Shown: one piece after another, positions 30,231 through 40,100 of the stretch
Layout of the letters: each line of letters begins with the position of its first letter
Numbering within the stretch: the stretch's first letter is position 1
IMG/VR virus record: IMGVR_UViG_3300007517_000007
Location: 1-64,000 of that record
DNA length: 64,000 bases
Reading direction: 5' to 3' (one strand)
From: a virus
Notes under the pieces: generated by a model
The model's database searches: none
What the model saw: the letters and a program-made list of their open reading frames with translations, nothing else
Told to the model about the DNA's origin: nothing
Program-made: the position numbers and the translations under genes

Positions 30231-31940
30231 TCAGCCCTCGAAGAACCAGAGTCTGGCGTCCTGGTTTGACGTTGTACCGATGGTGAATAGTTGGATCGGG
30301 AACGTCAGGGACGCATGGAAGAAGTTGGACCCGGCCCCTCCGCCACGAGACCAAGACTGGAATGCCGGAGCGCTGTTGATCCCGCCGCCACCGCCGCCGT
30401 TCACGCCACCGCCGCCTCCTGCACCCCCGGCAGGACGTTGCGCGAAGCTACCGGCGCTATTGACGTTGCGGCCGTTGCCGCCCAAGTATGACGATCCGGC
30501 CGATCCACCCGTCCCGCCAGCGCCGAGAGGGCCGCCATTCAAGGTGGTGCCACCTCCGCCGTCGGACGGAGCATTCGTCCCGGCGTTGCCACCGTTGAGG
30601 GTTCCCGGCTGGTAGTAGGGGCCCGCTACGCCTGCGCCGTTGCCGTTTGTTTGGAACGATGAAGTAGTGCCGTTCCAAAACGAACCGCGTCCGCCGCCGC
30701 CGCCGAGCACGGCCATCAACGTCCCGTTCCTGTGGATCCGGCACGAGCCGGACCCGCCCATGCCTCGCTTGTCTGGGATCGAATCGACGAACGTGTTGAG
30801 ACCGCCACGTCCGCCGTCAGGGTACCCACCGAACCCGCCGAGATCGCCGGGCAGTCCGACGCCGCCGACGGTGACCTCGATGAGATCCCCACCGACGACC
30901 GGGATGTCGAAATAGGCGGGGTACCGAATGAAGAACCCGGCCCCGAGAGCCCGGACTCGCAGCCTGGTAATGGCATGCGGGGCGGGGCGCGTCGGCACGG
31001 TGAAGCTGTAATCACCGGCGGTGTCCAAGTACCGAAGCAACGGTTGCGGCGCGAACTTCTGGCCTGGAGGGACGAAGTACGTCTGCCAGTCGCGTAGGTC
31101 TTGACCGTCGGGCATCCCACGGAACACGGCAAGAGCACCGCAGCCGTACACGTACTCGTCGGTCCCGGCGGCCGGTGCGGATGTTCGTCGTTGCTCACCC
31201 ATGAACGCGGAGACGTTGAACGATGGCACCGATGCGTTGATGAGCCCTGCGTTCATATTGACAACCGACGCCGACGACACGCGAGGACCGAAACCAGGAA
31301 CGGTCGGGAAGAAGCTGATGTTGCCGTTCGCCGCTCCGACTTGCATCACCCCGTTGATCCACAGATAGATCAACTTCCAGTTCAGGTCGTAGTGAACGAC
31401 CATCAAACCGGGTTGCAGCTCGGTGCCGATGCGGGTGCCGTCAGCGCGTGGCTGGGCGAAATCCCACGGGCCCATCGGCGTCACCGGGCCGTTCCTGTAC
31501 ACGGAAGGACCAATATTCGGCTCAATCTGGAGGGATGAAACTCCAGTTATTGTCGACCAGGAAGCCTGATGTTGGCCATCCATATTCGGGATGCGATAGG
31601 TGAACCCGGCCTCGGGTGCGCGCAGATTCACGACGGCCATCAGAGTCCAGCCGCCAGCAGCGTTGTTCCCGCCGAGCTGCGCCCACGTTCTCACCAGCTG
31701 GTTGCCGAGAAACCTGAAACTGTTATTCGTGACGGTGTCGCCGCGGAAATATTCCCCTGCGCTGCCGCCATTCTGGAGGATCGGGGTCATGACAAGTCCT
31801 GGGCCGAGCGAACCCTCGTTGACGAGAGTGTTCGGCATCCCTGTCCACTTGCGGCTGTCGAATAGCAGCAGCGGTGTGGCGTCGAGCGGGCGCGTCGCCG
31901 CCGGGGCGGTCGTGAACTGCGCGTACTGTCCAGCGGGCAC
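30231..31940 (-). CDS. Glycine-rich tail fibre/adhesin protein
   Basis: 569 residues from a GTG at 31940. Residues 1-330 have a lectin-like beta pattern (IPNMDGQHQASWSTITGVSS, MVVHYDLNWKLIYLWING). Residues 370-560 are a glycine-rich region with GGGGGRGSFWNG, GGNAGTNAPSDGGGGTTLNG, GGAGGGGGVNGGGGGGINSA. Such Gly-rich tail-tip repeats resemble phage adhesins that form polyglycine-type helices and bind receptors. It is last in the tail operon, the usual place for host-recognition proteins. The exact receptor is unknown. Confidence 0.72.
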   Translation of the reverse strand: MPAGQYAQFTTAPAATRPLDATPLLLFDSRKWTGMPNTLVNEGSLGPGLVMTPILQNGGSAGEYFRGDTVTNNSFRFLGNQLVRTWAQLGGNNAAGGWTLMAVVNLRAPEAGFTYRIPNMDGQHQASWSTITGVSSLQIEPNIGPSVYRNGPVTPMGPWDFAQPRADGTRIGTELQPGLMVVHYDLNWKLIYLWINGVMQVGAANGNISFFPTVPGFGPRVSSASVVNMNAGLINASVPSFNVSAFMGEQRRTSAPAAGTDEYVYGCGALAVFRGMPDGQDLRDWQTYFVPPGQKFAPQPLLRYLDTAGDYSFTVPTRPAPHAITRLRVRALGAGFFIRYPAYFDIPVVGGDLIEVTVGGVGLPGDLGGFGGYPDGGRGGLNTFVDSIPDKRGMGGSGSCRIHRNGTLMAVLGGGGGRGSFWNGTTSSFQTNGNGAGVAGPYYQPGTLNGGNAGTNAPSDGGGGTTLNGGPLGAGGTGGSAGSSYLGGNGRNVNSAGSFAQRPAGGAGGGGGVNGGGGGGINSAPAFQSWSRGGGAGSNFFHASLTFPIQLFTIGTTSNQDARLWFFEG

Positions 31941-32411
31941 TCAACCACCCGGCCCCTCGAACGGTGGTCCGGGACAGTAGCGCAGCATGATGTTCAACCC
32001 GATCGAGTCCTCTGATGCGTCTTCGCTGACACGGACCCAAATTACGTCGTAGGCGACCACCGGGATCGAAACCAGTTCCGCCTGATAAGTGCCGAACATC
32101 AACTCCGACGTCCACAGCACCACCTCGAACGGAACGTGACCGCGCATGATCTGAATCCGGACGCCGCCGGAACTTGGTGGCTGAACCACGGTGCGGACGA
32201 CCTCACGAACCGTCTCGGCATCCACCGGCGAGTAGATGACCGAGCGCAGCAGTGCCGACGGCGGAGAGAAGATCACGCCAGGGAAACTGAACGGCGGCAT
32301 CTCGCACACGCCAGCGCTTTGCCGCCTGACGCGTGTCGGAGTGCGAGTCGCCGACGGATCGAAGACCGGTGCGTGGGCCGGGGAGAACACACTGGCTTTG
32401 CCGCTGGTCAT
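31941..32411 (-). CDS. Minor tail protein, hypothetical
   Basis: 156 residues starting MTSGKASVFSPAHAPVFDPS. Beta-rich with VREVVRTVVQPPSSGGVRIQ and YQAELVSIPVVAYDVIWVRV. The start overlaps the tail-hub stop as ATGA; the stop is adjacent to the fibre gene's start. By position it is a tail-tip component linking the hub and fibre; no family recognised. Confidence 0.6.
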   Translation of the reverse strand: MTSGKASVFSPAHAPVFDPSATRTPTRVRRQSAGVCEMPPFSFPGVIFSPPSALLRSVIYSPVDAETVREVVRTVVQPPSSGGVRIQIMRGHVPFEVVLWTSELMFGTYQAELVSIPVVAYDVIWVRVSEDASEDSIGLNIMLRYCPGPPFEGPGG

Positions 32412-34474
32412 GACGAGGTCGCCGACTTTCCTTCGTTCCACGAGAGCCGTGAAATCCGTTGTTTCGTGTCGCCGGTCAGTACCCGGCCGAGCCCGGAGAG
32501 AAGCTCGTAGTCCTCGCGTTGGCGTTGCTGCAATCGGGCTTCGAGTTCCAACGCGATTTCTGGGCGGCCGAGTTCGTTCTGGTTGACGGTGATGGACTGC
32601 ACCTGTTTCCATGCCAGGTTTCCGTCAGCGTCGACGACACGCACGTTCTGGCCGGGACCGTACGCCCAGTACGGGCTGTCAGCATCACCGAGTGGGTCGA
32701 TCTCGCACACGATCGCATGCAACGGGGTGGCGTTCTCGACGAGCATCGCGTTGGCTTGCTGCAACGCGTTCTCGATGGTCGGCGCGTCGACGGTCATGAA
32801 CCCTTCGTACACCCCCCACAACGCCTGCGACGCTACGTCTTGGATCTCGAAGTACCCGTACGTCCATTTCACCAGGTACTTGTTGATGACGTCGATCTGA
32901 GGGACGAAGTCTTGCGACCGGAGGTTCTGCGTGGCAGGGTTCCCGGTTGCCTGATAGGTGACGCCACTGTCGGTCGCGATCGCTCGCTGGTTGAACACTT
33001 GGATGACCTGCCCACCCGGCTTCACACGCCAGTCGATCCAGCCTTGGTCGACGAGACCTTTGAGGATGTCCATGACGGACCCACCGATCGGCACAGAGAA
33101 ACCGGGCACGTTCGGCCACGGGTTGCCGAGCGAATCGTTCACTGCGGTGAAGTCGTACACGAACCCGGTGACGACCCCACGGGCCTGCGCTTCGCTGATC
33201 GCGTCGATGAGGATCTGGCCTGGTGTCCATCCTGGTTCCTGACCGGGGTACGCCAACGACGACCACGACGAATCGGTCACCACGATGTTGCCGCCCTCGT
33301 CAGGTGGGATCGGTTTGCCGTCGTTGTCGAGGCGGACAGCCGCCATCAGGAACCCGGCCGGGTTCAGGTACTGCGACGGCCACTCAGAGTTGATGCAGAT
33401 CGCAGCGAGGTAGTACGTCCCCGGCGGCAGCAGCATGTCGACCTGCTTGTACTCCTGCCAGCAGTGCATGTTGACCAGCTCACCGACGATCGGCGTGCCG
33501 TCGAGATACAGCGTGTAGTAGTTGTCGCCGGTCACGAAGAACCCGACGTTCGTTTCGCTCGTCAACGTGAACTCGCGCCGGAAGTACGAGGTTCCCACCT
33601 CGAACGTGTCATCCTGCGACCAGATCCAGTACGCATCGTCGATAGGCCACCCGATCGGGGCCGGGACCAGCACCGACTCAATGATTTCCTCGATCCCGAA
33701 CGCTGTCGACGTGTACTCCACGATTGACGCCCGGGTCGGGTTGATGACGTTCGCTTTCCAGGTTTGGACCGCCGGTGCCCACCCGGCGAAGTTCGGGTAG
33801 TCGATCGACGCGAACGAGTACAGGCGATGCTGCGCGTTGACCGGGTTCACCGGACCCTTCGGTGGATAGATTTTCGCGTTCTCCAGACGCGACGACCGGC
33901 CCCGCCCGGCGACGTCGAGGCGTTGCGCTGCTTCCTCGCCCTCGGAATGCAACACGATGCGCGGCTTCGCGAGGATCGCCCAGGTGTACACGACCTCACC
34001 GAACATGTAGCACCACACCTCGGTGCCGGGCTTGACCAGAGCGACGTCGGGGTCGTCGAGCTGCAACTGGAGGGCCCCGGATCCGACATCGTTGAACACG
34101 TCCTGGAATCGCGCCCCTTGCTGCGTGGTCAGGTCCGACAGTTTCACTGCCGGGGTGGCATCGGTCCCGATCGTCCACAGCTCGGCGTACATGCCTGGCT
34201 CGAACTCGTCGACCCACGGCGGCACCGGCTCCGGTGGCACCGGCGGCGCTGGACCGGGTGGGGGCGGAACCCACGGCACCGGCGGCGGGATGATCGCAAC
34301 CAGTTGAATGCTCGGCCCGACGACCGGTGTGCGCGCGTCGAACGATGCCAGGTCGATGAACTTGGTCTGCGGGCCACCGAGAGCGACGCTCTGCGGGCCG
34401 ATGACAGGCGTCGCGCCGTCGAAGGTGCCGACGTCGATCCACTGCTCTGAGCCCAGAAAGAGCAGAATCGGCAT
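32408..34474 (-). CDS. Tail hub protein, ReqiPepy6 Gp37-like, with PA14-like insert
   Basis: 688 residues starting MPILLFLGSEQWIDVGTFDG. The N-terminus has a proline-rich stretch (IIPPPVPWVPPPPGPAPPVP). A hub domain (about 95-190) includes QQGARFQDVFNDVGSGALQL and QLDDPDVALVKPGTEVWCYM, the pattern of ReqiPepy6 Gp37-like hub proteins. An insert at about 255-360 (YFRREFTLTSETNVGFFVTG, DNYYTLYLDGTPIVG) has a PA14/carbohydrate-binding-like beta arrangement. The C-terminal half resumes hub features and ends with LARLQQRQRE-type helices. Likely the central tail hub/baseplate protein with a host-surface domain. A leaderless ATG lies 6 nt past TAGTCT. Confidence 0.72.
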   Translation of the reverse strand: MPILLFLGSEQWIDVGTFDGATPVIGPQSVALGGPQTKFIDLASFDARTPVVGPSIQLVAIIPPPVPWVPPPPGPAPPVPPEPVPPWVDEFEPGMYAELWTIGTDATPAVKLSDLTTQQGARFQDVFNDVGSGALQLQLDDPDVALVKPGTEVWCYMFGEVVYTWAILAKPRIVLHSEGEEAAQRLDVAGRGRSSRLENAKIYPPKGPVNPVNAQHRLYSFASIDYPNFAGWAPAVQTWKANVINPTRASIVEYTSTAFGIEEIIESVLVPAPIGWPIDDAYWIWSQDDTFEVGTSYFRREFTLTSETNVGFFVTGDNYYTLYLDGTPIVGELVNMHCWQEYKQVDMLLPPGTYYLAAICINSEWPSQYLNPAGFLMAAVRLDNDGKPIPPDEGGNIVVTDSSWSSLAYPGQEPGWTPGQILIDAISEAQARGVVTGFVYDFTAVNDSLGNPWPNVPGFSVPIGGSVMDILKGLVDQGWIDWRVKPGGQVIQVFNQRAIATDSGVTYQATGNPATQNLRSQDFVPQIDVINKYLVKWTYGYFEIQDVASQALWGVYEGFMTVDAPTIENALQQANAMLVENATPLHAIVCEIDPLGDADSPYWAYGPGQNVRVVDADGNLAWKQVQSITVNQNELGRPEIALELEARLQQRQREDYELLSGLGRVLTGDTKQRISRLSWNEGKSATSS

Positions 34475-34480
34475 GTCGTC

Positions 34481-34500
34481 AGACTACGCAGTGCACCGAC
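34481..34500 (-). promoter_or_regulatory. Motif P promoter, leaderless, for tail hub
   Basis: The minus strand reads GTCGGTGCACTGCGTAGTCT. The TAG stop of the upstream glycosyltransferase forms the first bases of the -10 hexamer TAGTCT, so the promoter is inside that gene's last codons. The ATG follows after 6 nt. Confidence 0.68.
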
Positions 34501-35212
34501 ACGCACCGATGACCGGGTCTTCGACCAGCATCGGATCCGATTCGGGGTCGGCGCGCAGGAACACCTGGTCGTACAGCAGCTCGGCGTCGGGTTCCATCTT
34601 CGCCCAGTGCCCGCCGTACCACTCGCCAGGGTCACGATCGAGATCCGCTGCCGCGCCGCGGCGCACCTTCGCCAGGAACTGCTCGCGTGACCGGTTCGGG
34701 AAGTGGTGGATGACGACCCCGTCGACAAGCCGTCCGTCGTCGTGCCCGATCCGGTGGTTCCCGAACGCGATGGTCATGTCGCGCTTGCTCGATCCGAACA
34801 CCTTGCCCGACGGCGACGAACTCGCGCTACGCCACCTGAGCCGCTCAACCGGGGCAAGCGCCGGGTCGTCGAGCACGGTCGGCACACGATCGAACACCGG
34901 CACCCGATGCACCCCCGACCGCCGCTCCCAGTCGGCGAGCCCGACCCACAGTTCGTCGGCATCGAACGGCACCACGAAGTCAGCGCCAGCGTCGATCGCC
35001 ATCCGTGCAAGGCGCGTCATGATCCTCGACTGGTGGAACCCGGGCTCCGGGTCGTCGATCACGATGACCGGTAGTCCCGCCAGGATGTCCCGTGTGCCGT
35101 CGGAGGACATCTGGTCGGCAATGATGACCATGTCGACCTGTGCGGCCATGTGAGCGACCGTGGAGGCGATGACGTCAGCCTCGTTCTTCACCCACGAGAA
35201 AGCGACGATCAT
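34484..35212 (-). CDS. Glycosyltransferase, GT2-like
   Basis: 242 residues. VKNEADVIASTVAHMAAQVD, MVIIADQMSSDGTRDIL and a catalytic-type PFDADELWVGLADWERRSG (DxD) are typical of the GT-A fold of a GT2-like family. It shares 46703-47509's core (KDEADIIERVV... STDGTREIL... PFDADEWW). Its placement among tail genes suggests that it modifies virion components or host surface glycans. It overlaps the upstream structural gene by 4 nt (ATGA). Confidence 0.75.
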   Translation of the reverse strand: MIVAFSWVKNEADVIASTVAHMAAQVDMVIIADQMSSDGTRDILAGLPVIVIDDPEPGFHQSRIMTRLARMAIDAGADFVVPFDADELWVGLADWERRSGVHRVPVFDRVPTVLDDPALAPVERLRWRSASSSPSGKVFGSSKRDMTIAFGNHRIGHDDGRLVDGVVIHHFPNRSREQFLAKVRRGAAADLDRDPGEWYGGHWAKMEPDAELLYDQVFLRADPESDPMLVEDPVIGACRCTA

Positions 35213-36252
35213 CCCCAGTCGAGGTCGACTTCGATAGAGATTCCGAAGTCGACCGTTGGGATCGCTTCCCGGCAGATGAGTGACACGAAGCCGATCTGTT
35301 GCGACGCTGAACTCGAAGGGGAAACAATGGGAATGTCGAGGCCGGTGATCTGCCCGTAAAAGCGTGCCGGTGGTCCGGCCACGTATTGGATCAGCTTGTG
35401 CTGGTCAGATGTCGGCACCTTGCGGAACTCGAAGTGCTCCACGACATTGCTGACACTCGCGCCAGTCCAGACCGTGTTGTCTGCGCCAGGCGACCAGAAA
35501 TCGCCGCTCACCAGCAGTAGGTCCAGATCGCCGAACAGGACACTGTTCGGGTAGATCCTGATGGACCTGACGTGAGCCACTTTCCCGTTGTCGCTGTTGC
35601 TGTCGCGTGAAGGGACGATGCCGACCTTGTTGCCGATGAACTCCCCGACTGCGTACGGAGGAGCAGTCGGCTCGAAGTATCCGCTCCAGGTTTCCAATGA
35701 CTGGACGACCTTGGTAATGGTGTGCTGAACGGGATCTTGCGCCAAGATCAGTCGAGCCCAGGATGTGTTCGCGATCGACACGGCCGAGCCGTACAACATC
35801 AAGCGGCACGCAACGGCACCGTTGGTCGGGATGAGGAACACGTCGCCACCATCAGTCCCGGTCTGGCCGTCCACCCCGGACACCTTGAAGCCGTCGTTGT
35901 GCTCGTAATCATTCACAACGCTTCGCACCCCCGACTGAGTCCGAAGGGGCTGCAAACGCTCCCAGTCGGCCGCATACCAGCGGCCCCCAGCGAAGTATTG
36001 GAGGCTCACCCGCAGCTGATCGGTCAGGTCTCCGTTGATGTCGACCAGGACGTGCGATTCCATGCCGTTCAGCGCAATGACGGTCGGCGTGTCCGAAAAC
36101 AGGGTGATCCCGGTGGCTGCCTGCAACCGGGTGTTCAGGTTGCGGGCGGTCTGGTGGAACAGGTCGTCCGCACCTTGAGTGACGTAGTCACCGGCGACCT
36201 TGCGGGGGATCGCCGCAGCGTCTCTGATCTCGATGTTCTCGAAGTTCGTCAT
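35209..36252 (-). CDS. Structural (tail) protein, hypothetical
   Basis: 347 residues starting MTNFENIEIRDAAAIPRKVA, after a GAGGAG ribosome site. Helical N-terminus (DDLFHQTARNLNTRLQAATG) then beta-rich repeats such as WYAADWERLQPLRTQSGVRS and a jelly-roll-like C-terminus (FYGQITGLDIPIVSPSSSAS). By position between distal tail genes it is a minor tail protein. The family is not recognised. Confidence 0.62.
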   Translation of the reverse strand: MTNFENIEIRDAAAIPRKVAGDYVTQGADDLFHQTARNLNTRLQAATGITLFSDTPTVIALNGMESHVLVDINGDLTDQLRVSLQYFAGGRWYAADWERLQPLRTQSGVRSVVNDYEHNDGFKVSGVDGQTGTDGGDVFLIPTNGAVACRLMLYGSAVSIANTSWARLILAQDPVQHTITKVVQSLETWSGYFEPTAPPYAVGEFIGNKVGIVPSRDSNSDNGKVAHVRSIRIYPNSVLFGDLDLLLVSGDFWSPGADNTVWTGASVSNVVEHFEFRKVPTSDQHKLIQYVAGPPARFYGQITGLDIPIVSPSSSASQQIGFVSLICREAIPTVDFGISIEVDLDWG

Positions 36253-36265
36253 GGTGTGGTTCTCC

Positions 36266-36676
36266 TCAGATCCGGAACATCTTGGTCGACCCGTTGGACC
36301 AACGCACGGTCACGGCACCGCCGTCAGTCGCGACGGAGATCATCACTGCGGCGGCCGTCGTGTCGTAGAAGATCACGACCCTCGACGTGGCGGCGCTGCC
36401 GGTCCACTGGTAGACGACGATCGAGCTGATGGTGTCACCGATGAGTACGGCTGGGAAGGTGATGTCGTCGGCGTCGCACACACCGAGCACGTTCGTCTTG
36501 CCGGTCAGGTTGGCCGACACGGCAATCTCGGCGGCGGCGACGTCGTTGTAGAAGTCGTGGGCAGCGCTGTACACGTAGGTGTTGTCGAGCAGGGCGACAC
36601 GCCAGTTCTGACCGGCCCAGTCGAGGCCCGCAGCTGCGAACGCCTGTCGCGACAGCGGGTACATCTCGTTGGCCAT
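36266..36676 (-). CDS. Structural protein, hypothetical, leaderless
   Basis: 136 residues starting MANEMYPLSRQAFAAAGLDW. Beta strands such as WRVALLDNTYVYSAAHDFYN and a conserved end (VTVRWSNGSTKMFRI) suggest a small virion decoration or tail-associated protein. The leaderless start is 6 nt past TAGTCT. It stands between the distal-tail gene 36715-37197 and the minor tail gene. Confidence 0.66.
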   Translation of the reverse strand: MANEMYPLSRQAFAAAGLDWAGQNWRVALLDNTYVYSAAHDFYNDVAAAEIAVSANLTGKTNVLGVCDADDITFPAVLIGDTISSIVVYQWTGSAATSRVVIFYDTTAAAVMISVATDGGAVTVRWSNGSTKMFRI

Positions 36677-36682
36677 GTCAGC

Positions 36683-36702
36683 AGACTACGCGACGGTGCG
36701 AC
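36683..36702 (-). promoter_or_regulatory. Motif P promoter, leaderless, for 36266-36676
   Basis: The minus strand reads GTCGCACCGTCGCGTAGTCT, 6 nt before the ATG. It separates the tape-measure operon from the downstream tail genes. Confidence 0.72.
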
Positions 36703-36714
36703 ACCCGACAGGAA

Positions 36715-37197
36715 TCAGGGAAGGAACCGACCGGCGGGCACCAGCATCGTCGTGCGGTACACAGCGAAACTGGCATCCTCGATCTCGTTGACTTGCGCCA
36801 ACGGCTCGAACTTGACGTCGGCGCTGATGGTGCCACCCCACGGGAGGGTGAGCACAGCGTTCCGGGTGCCGCGCCCGGTGGCGACCGGCGAGAACGCGTT
36901 GTTCCACAGTTGCTGGACGTTGTTGTACAACCCCTGCCACCTGTCGGCGTAGGGCCCTCCGACCGAGTTGGCTTCACCGTTGACGTACAAGGTCATCTCG
37001 TACTCCGACTGGTCTACCCGGCCCGGGTAGGAACGCTGCCCGGACGCCGTCGGCAAGATCACGGTGTCGGTGCGGATCGCGAACTCCGCCCACAACGCCT
37101 GGTAGCCGGTCAGATCCCAGCCGGGACAATTCAACGGGAACGCGCCAATGTGCATTCGCCCGTAGCACCCGAACTCGTCCTCGCAGAACCCGGCCAT
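36715..37197 (-). CDS. Distal tail-like protein
   Basis: 160 residues starting MAGFCEDEFGCYGRMHIGAF. Beta-rich with Asn/Gly turns (GEANSVGGPYADRWQGLYNN) and a C-terminal VLTLPWGGTISADVKFEPLA. It directly follows the tape measure, overlapping its stop (TGATG), the position of distal tail (Dit) proteins in siphoviruses. Two N-terminal Cys (CEDEFGC) are unusual. The assignment rests on position and beta content. Confidence 0.6.
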   Translation of the reverse strand: MAGFCEDEFGCYGRMHIGAFPLNCPGWDLTGYQALWAEFAIRTDTVILPTASGQRSYPGRVDQSEYEMTLYVNGEANSVGGPYADRWQGLYNNVQQLWNNAFSPVATGRGTRNAVLTLPWGGTISADVKFEPLAQVNEIEDASFAVYRTTMLVPAGRFLP

Positions 37198-40100
37198 CAG
37201 TCCCAGTCCTCGTCCCAGTCGTTCATCCCCATCGCCACGTCGGACAGCCTACGGATCACACGACGAGCGGCCGTGTTCGGGTTCTTCACGCCGTTCACCT
37301 CGATCTTGGCGACGTTCACGGACCGGGCCGCTGAGTCATGGGCGCGTGCACGAGCCGCCGCTGACGGCGTCCGACCGGCTTTCACGCCGCGCTCGACAGC
37401 ACGCGCCATCGACGATTCGTCCATACCGGCACCGACGCCGCGTGGCATCACGTCGAGCCCGAACATGTCAGCGATGTCCGTCAGGATCCTCGTCGAACGC
37501 GGCCGCTTCGACGGATGCAACGGGATGTACCCCTCGCCACCGGTCTCGGGTTCGGACCACAGTCGGGCGGTGTTACGTGAGATTTGGGCGACGTGGTTCT
37601 CTGTGATGCCGCCGTCCTTGAAGAACTCAAGGATGCCGCCATGCGCCAGCCGTCGAGGACTGTTGATCCCGCCGCCACCAGGCAAACGGCGTGGTGGAGC
37701 TTCGTCGGGGTTGTACCAAGGCCAGCCTCGCTGCTGACCTTCCACCGTTCCCGCCGGGACGGAGTTGAGTTCCAACGCGAACGCCGCAAGGGATTCGATG
37801 TCGGCGATGATGTCCGTGAGGTCGCCCTTGATCGGAATGGTGATTGCGAAATCATCTTGTTCATACGCCTGCTCGAACGCGTTGAGTGCGTCCCGGGCGG
37901 CGATCAGGTCGATGTCACCTGGGATCGTCAGACCGAGCCGTTCTCGTTCTTCGAGAGCTGCGATGCCTTCGCCGACGTCGACAACGACAGCCTCGACCTT
38001 CAACGGGTCGACGTCTTCGCCGTTCAGGATGGACGCTGTGAACCCGCCGAGCTTCGCAACGTCAGCGTTGAACGCCGCCTCGAACGAATCGACGGCGGTC
38101 GTCGCCAACGCCGTCGGGTCGAGGATCCGATCGACGATCTCTTTCGCTGTCGCAGCGTCGAGACCCGAGCTGACCAGACCACTGACAAGGCTGTCGACAA
38201 TCGACGGGATCTTGATGGCTGCATCCAACGGGTTGTCGTCGACGGCCTGCTGAATGAGAACACCAGCCTGCCTGATCTGGCTGTCGATCTCGTTCTGGAA
38301 GAACTCGCGTGATTCGTCGGTTGGAGCCTCGATCAGCAGACGGGCAAGCGAGATCCCTCGTTCACCCGCCTGATTGTTGAGCAGCTCGTTCAACGTGATC
38401 GGAGTCTGAGACAATACGGCGGCACGGGATTCCAGTTCAGCGAGATTGGCAATCCGTTCTTCGATTTCACTCTCGATGTCGTCGACCTTCTCGAACACCC
38501 CGTCACGTTTCGCTCGCAGAGCAGCCGCGATCGCCACCGCACCTTTCTTGTCGGCGTCAGCGATGGTGGCATCCAGATCGGCCACCTCGATCGTTGCGTT
38601 TGCCTGCTCCTCCGCCAACTTTTTCTGGAGGTCGATGATCCCCTCGCGCTCCTTGCCGATGTCCTCGATCAGTCCCTGTCTTTCTTTCAGCTCGTCAGCG
38701 TTCGTGACGTCGTTGAGTGCTTTGCTGATGTCACGGAACCCTCCGGCGAAGTCCTGTCGGTCCGTGATCTGATCGAGCTTGTTGAGCATCGAGTCGAGCG
38801 ACTCCGTGAACCGGTTAGCAGCCGCGTCGGCCAGCTTCATCGCGGCCTCAACCGCAGCAGCCATCTCCTCAGCTGCGAGCGCAGTGCCCTCCAGCCCGTC
38901 GGCCATGTCATCGGTCGCAGAAACGAACTTGACGGACCCGTCATCGGCGACCTCGACCGCGAGGTTGAAGTTCTCTGCCAGTGTTTCAGGCTTCATCAGC
39001 AGAACGTCGAACGCGTCGATGCCCGCGTCGGTCAGTGTCTTCGGAATTACCGCATCGAATATTCCGGACAAAGCATCCTGGTTTTCTTTGAGTCGTTCGA
39101 CGATCGTCTCGGTCTCCAAGCCGAGACTCGAAGCGAGGGAGTTGATCCCGGCGATCTGGTCTTTCGTGAGTCCAGCCGAGCTGGTGATGGCATTCAGATC
39201 GACCAGCATTCGGGCGGCAAGGTTCCTGGCGTCGGCTGCCGTCTGCGACTGGACGTCGAGTCCCGCCTTGTTCAACTCTTTGACAATCTCGACGACCTCT
39301 CCCAGTTTCGATGCGTCGATTCCGATCACGTTGCCGAGACTGTCCTCGACGGGTGTGAACAACTGGCTGACGTCGAACTCGCCCTCGAACTCGCTCATCG
39401 TGAGATCGAACTGCTCACGGAAGTTCTGCGCGTACAACTCGCCTTGTCGCAAGGCAACGTCGGTGTCTCCGGCGGCAAAGAGGTCGTTCACCTGCTGTTC
39501 AGTGATCGAAGCGGCCTTGGACTGGACCTCGTCCAGGCCCGTTAGGAACGCCTGCAACCGGGTGGGATCGCTCGCCAATGTGAGGAAATCGTTGAGAGAG
39601 ATGCCCAGATCCTCGAACTGCTGCCGGGCTTCCTCCCCACCGATGATTCCAACGGCAAGGTCACCGAACTCGGCATCGGTTGTGATGCCCAGGAGACTCA
39701 GCATCTCAATCTCGACACGGTTCAAGTCATCAACGATCTCCCTTGCAATCCGGTCGATCTCGGCCTCGTACTCTGCGGCAGCTTGCTTCGCGTCGACCCA
39801 CATGGACACGAGTGCACCGCCGACCACGGCCGCCGACGTGGCGATGCCAGCGATCGGCCCGGCGGCGAAGGCGGTCCCGATCGACGTGGCCGCACCGAGG
39901 AACCCGACCGCCTGCGTGGTGGCGTCCTCCGACGAGAGAGCCAGACCGGAGAAGAACCCGGCCGCCGCTGTCGCCGCTCCGTTGAGCGCCCCGTTCATCT
40001 GCTGCGCGGCCTGCTGCACCCGGGCCCCGGTGACGCCGACCGCACCGGCGACCCGAGTCGTGGAGTTCCCGAACCGTGTGGAGCTGGCCTCAGCGAGTTG

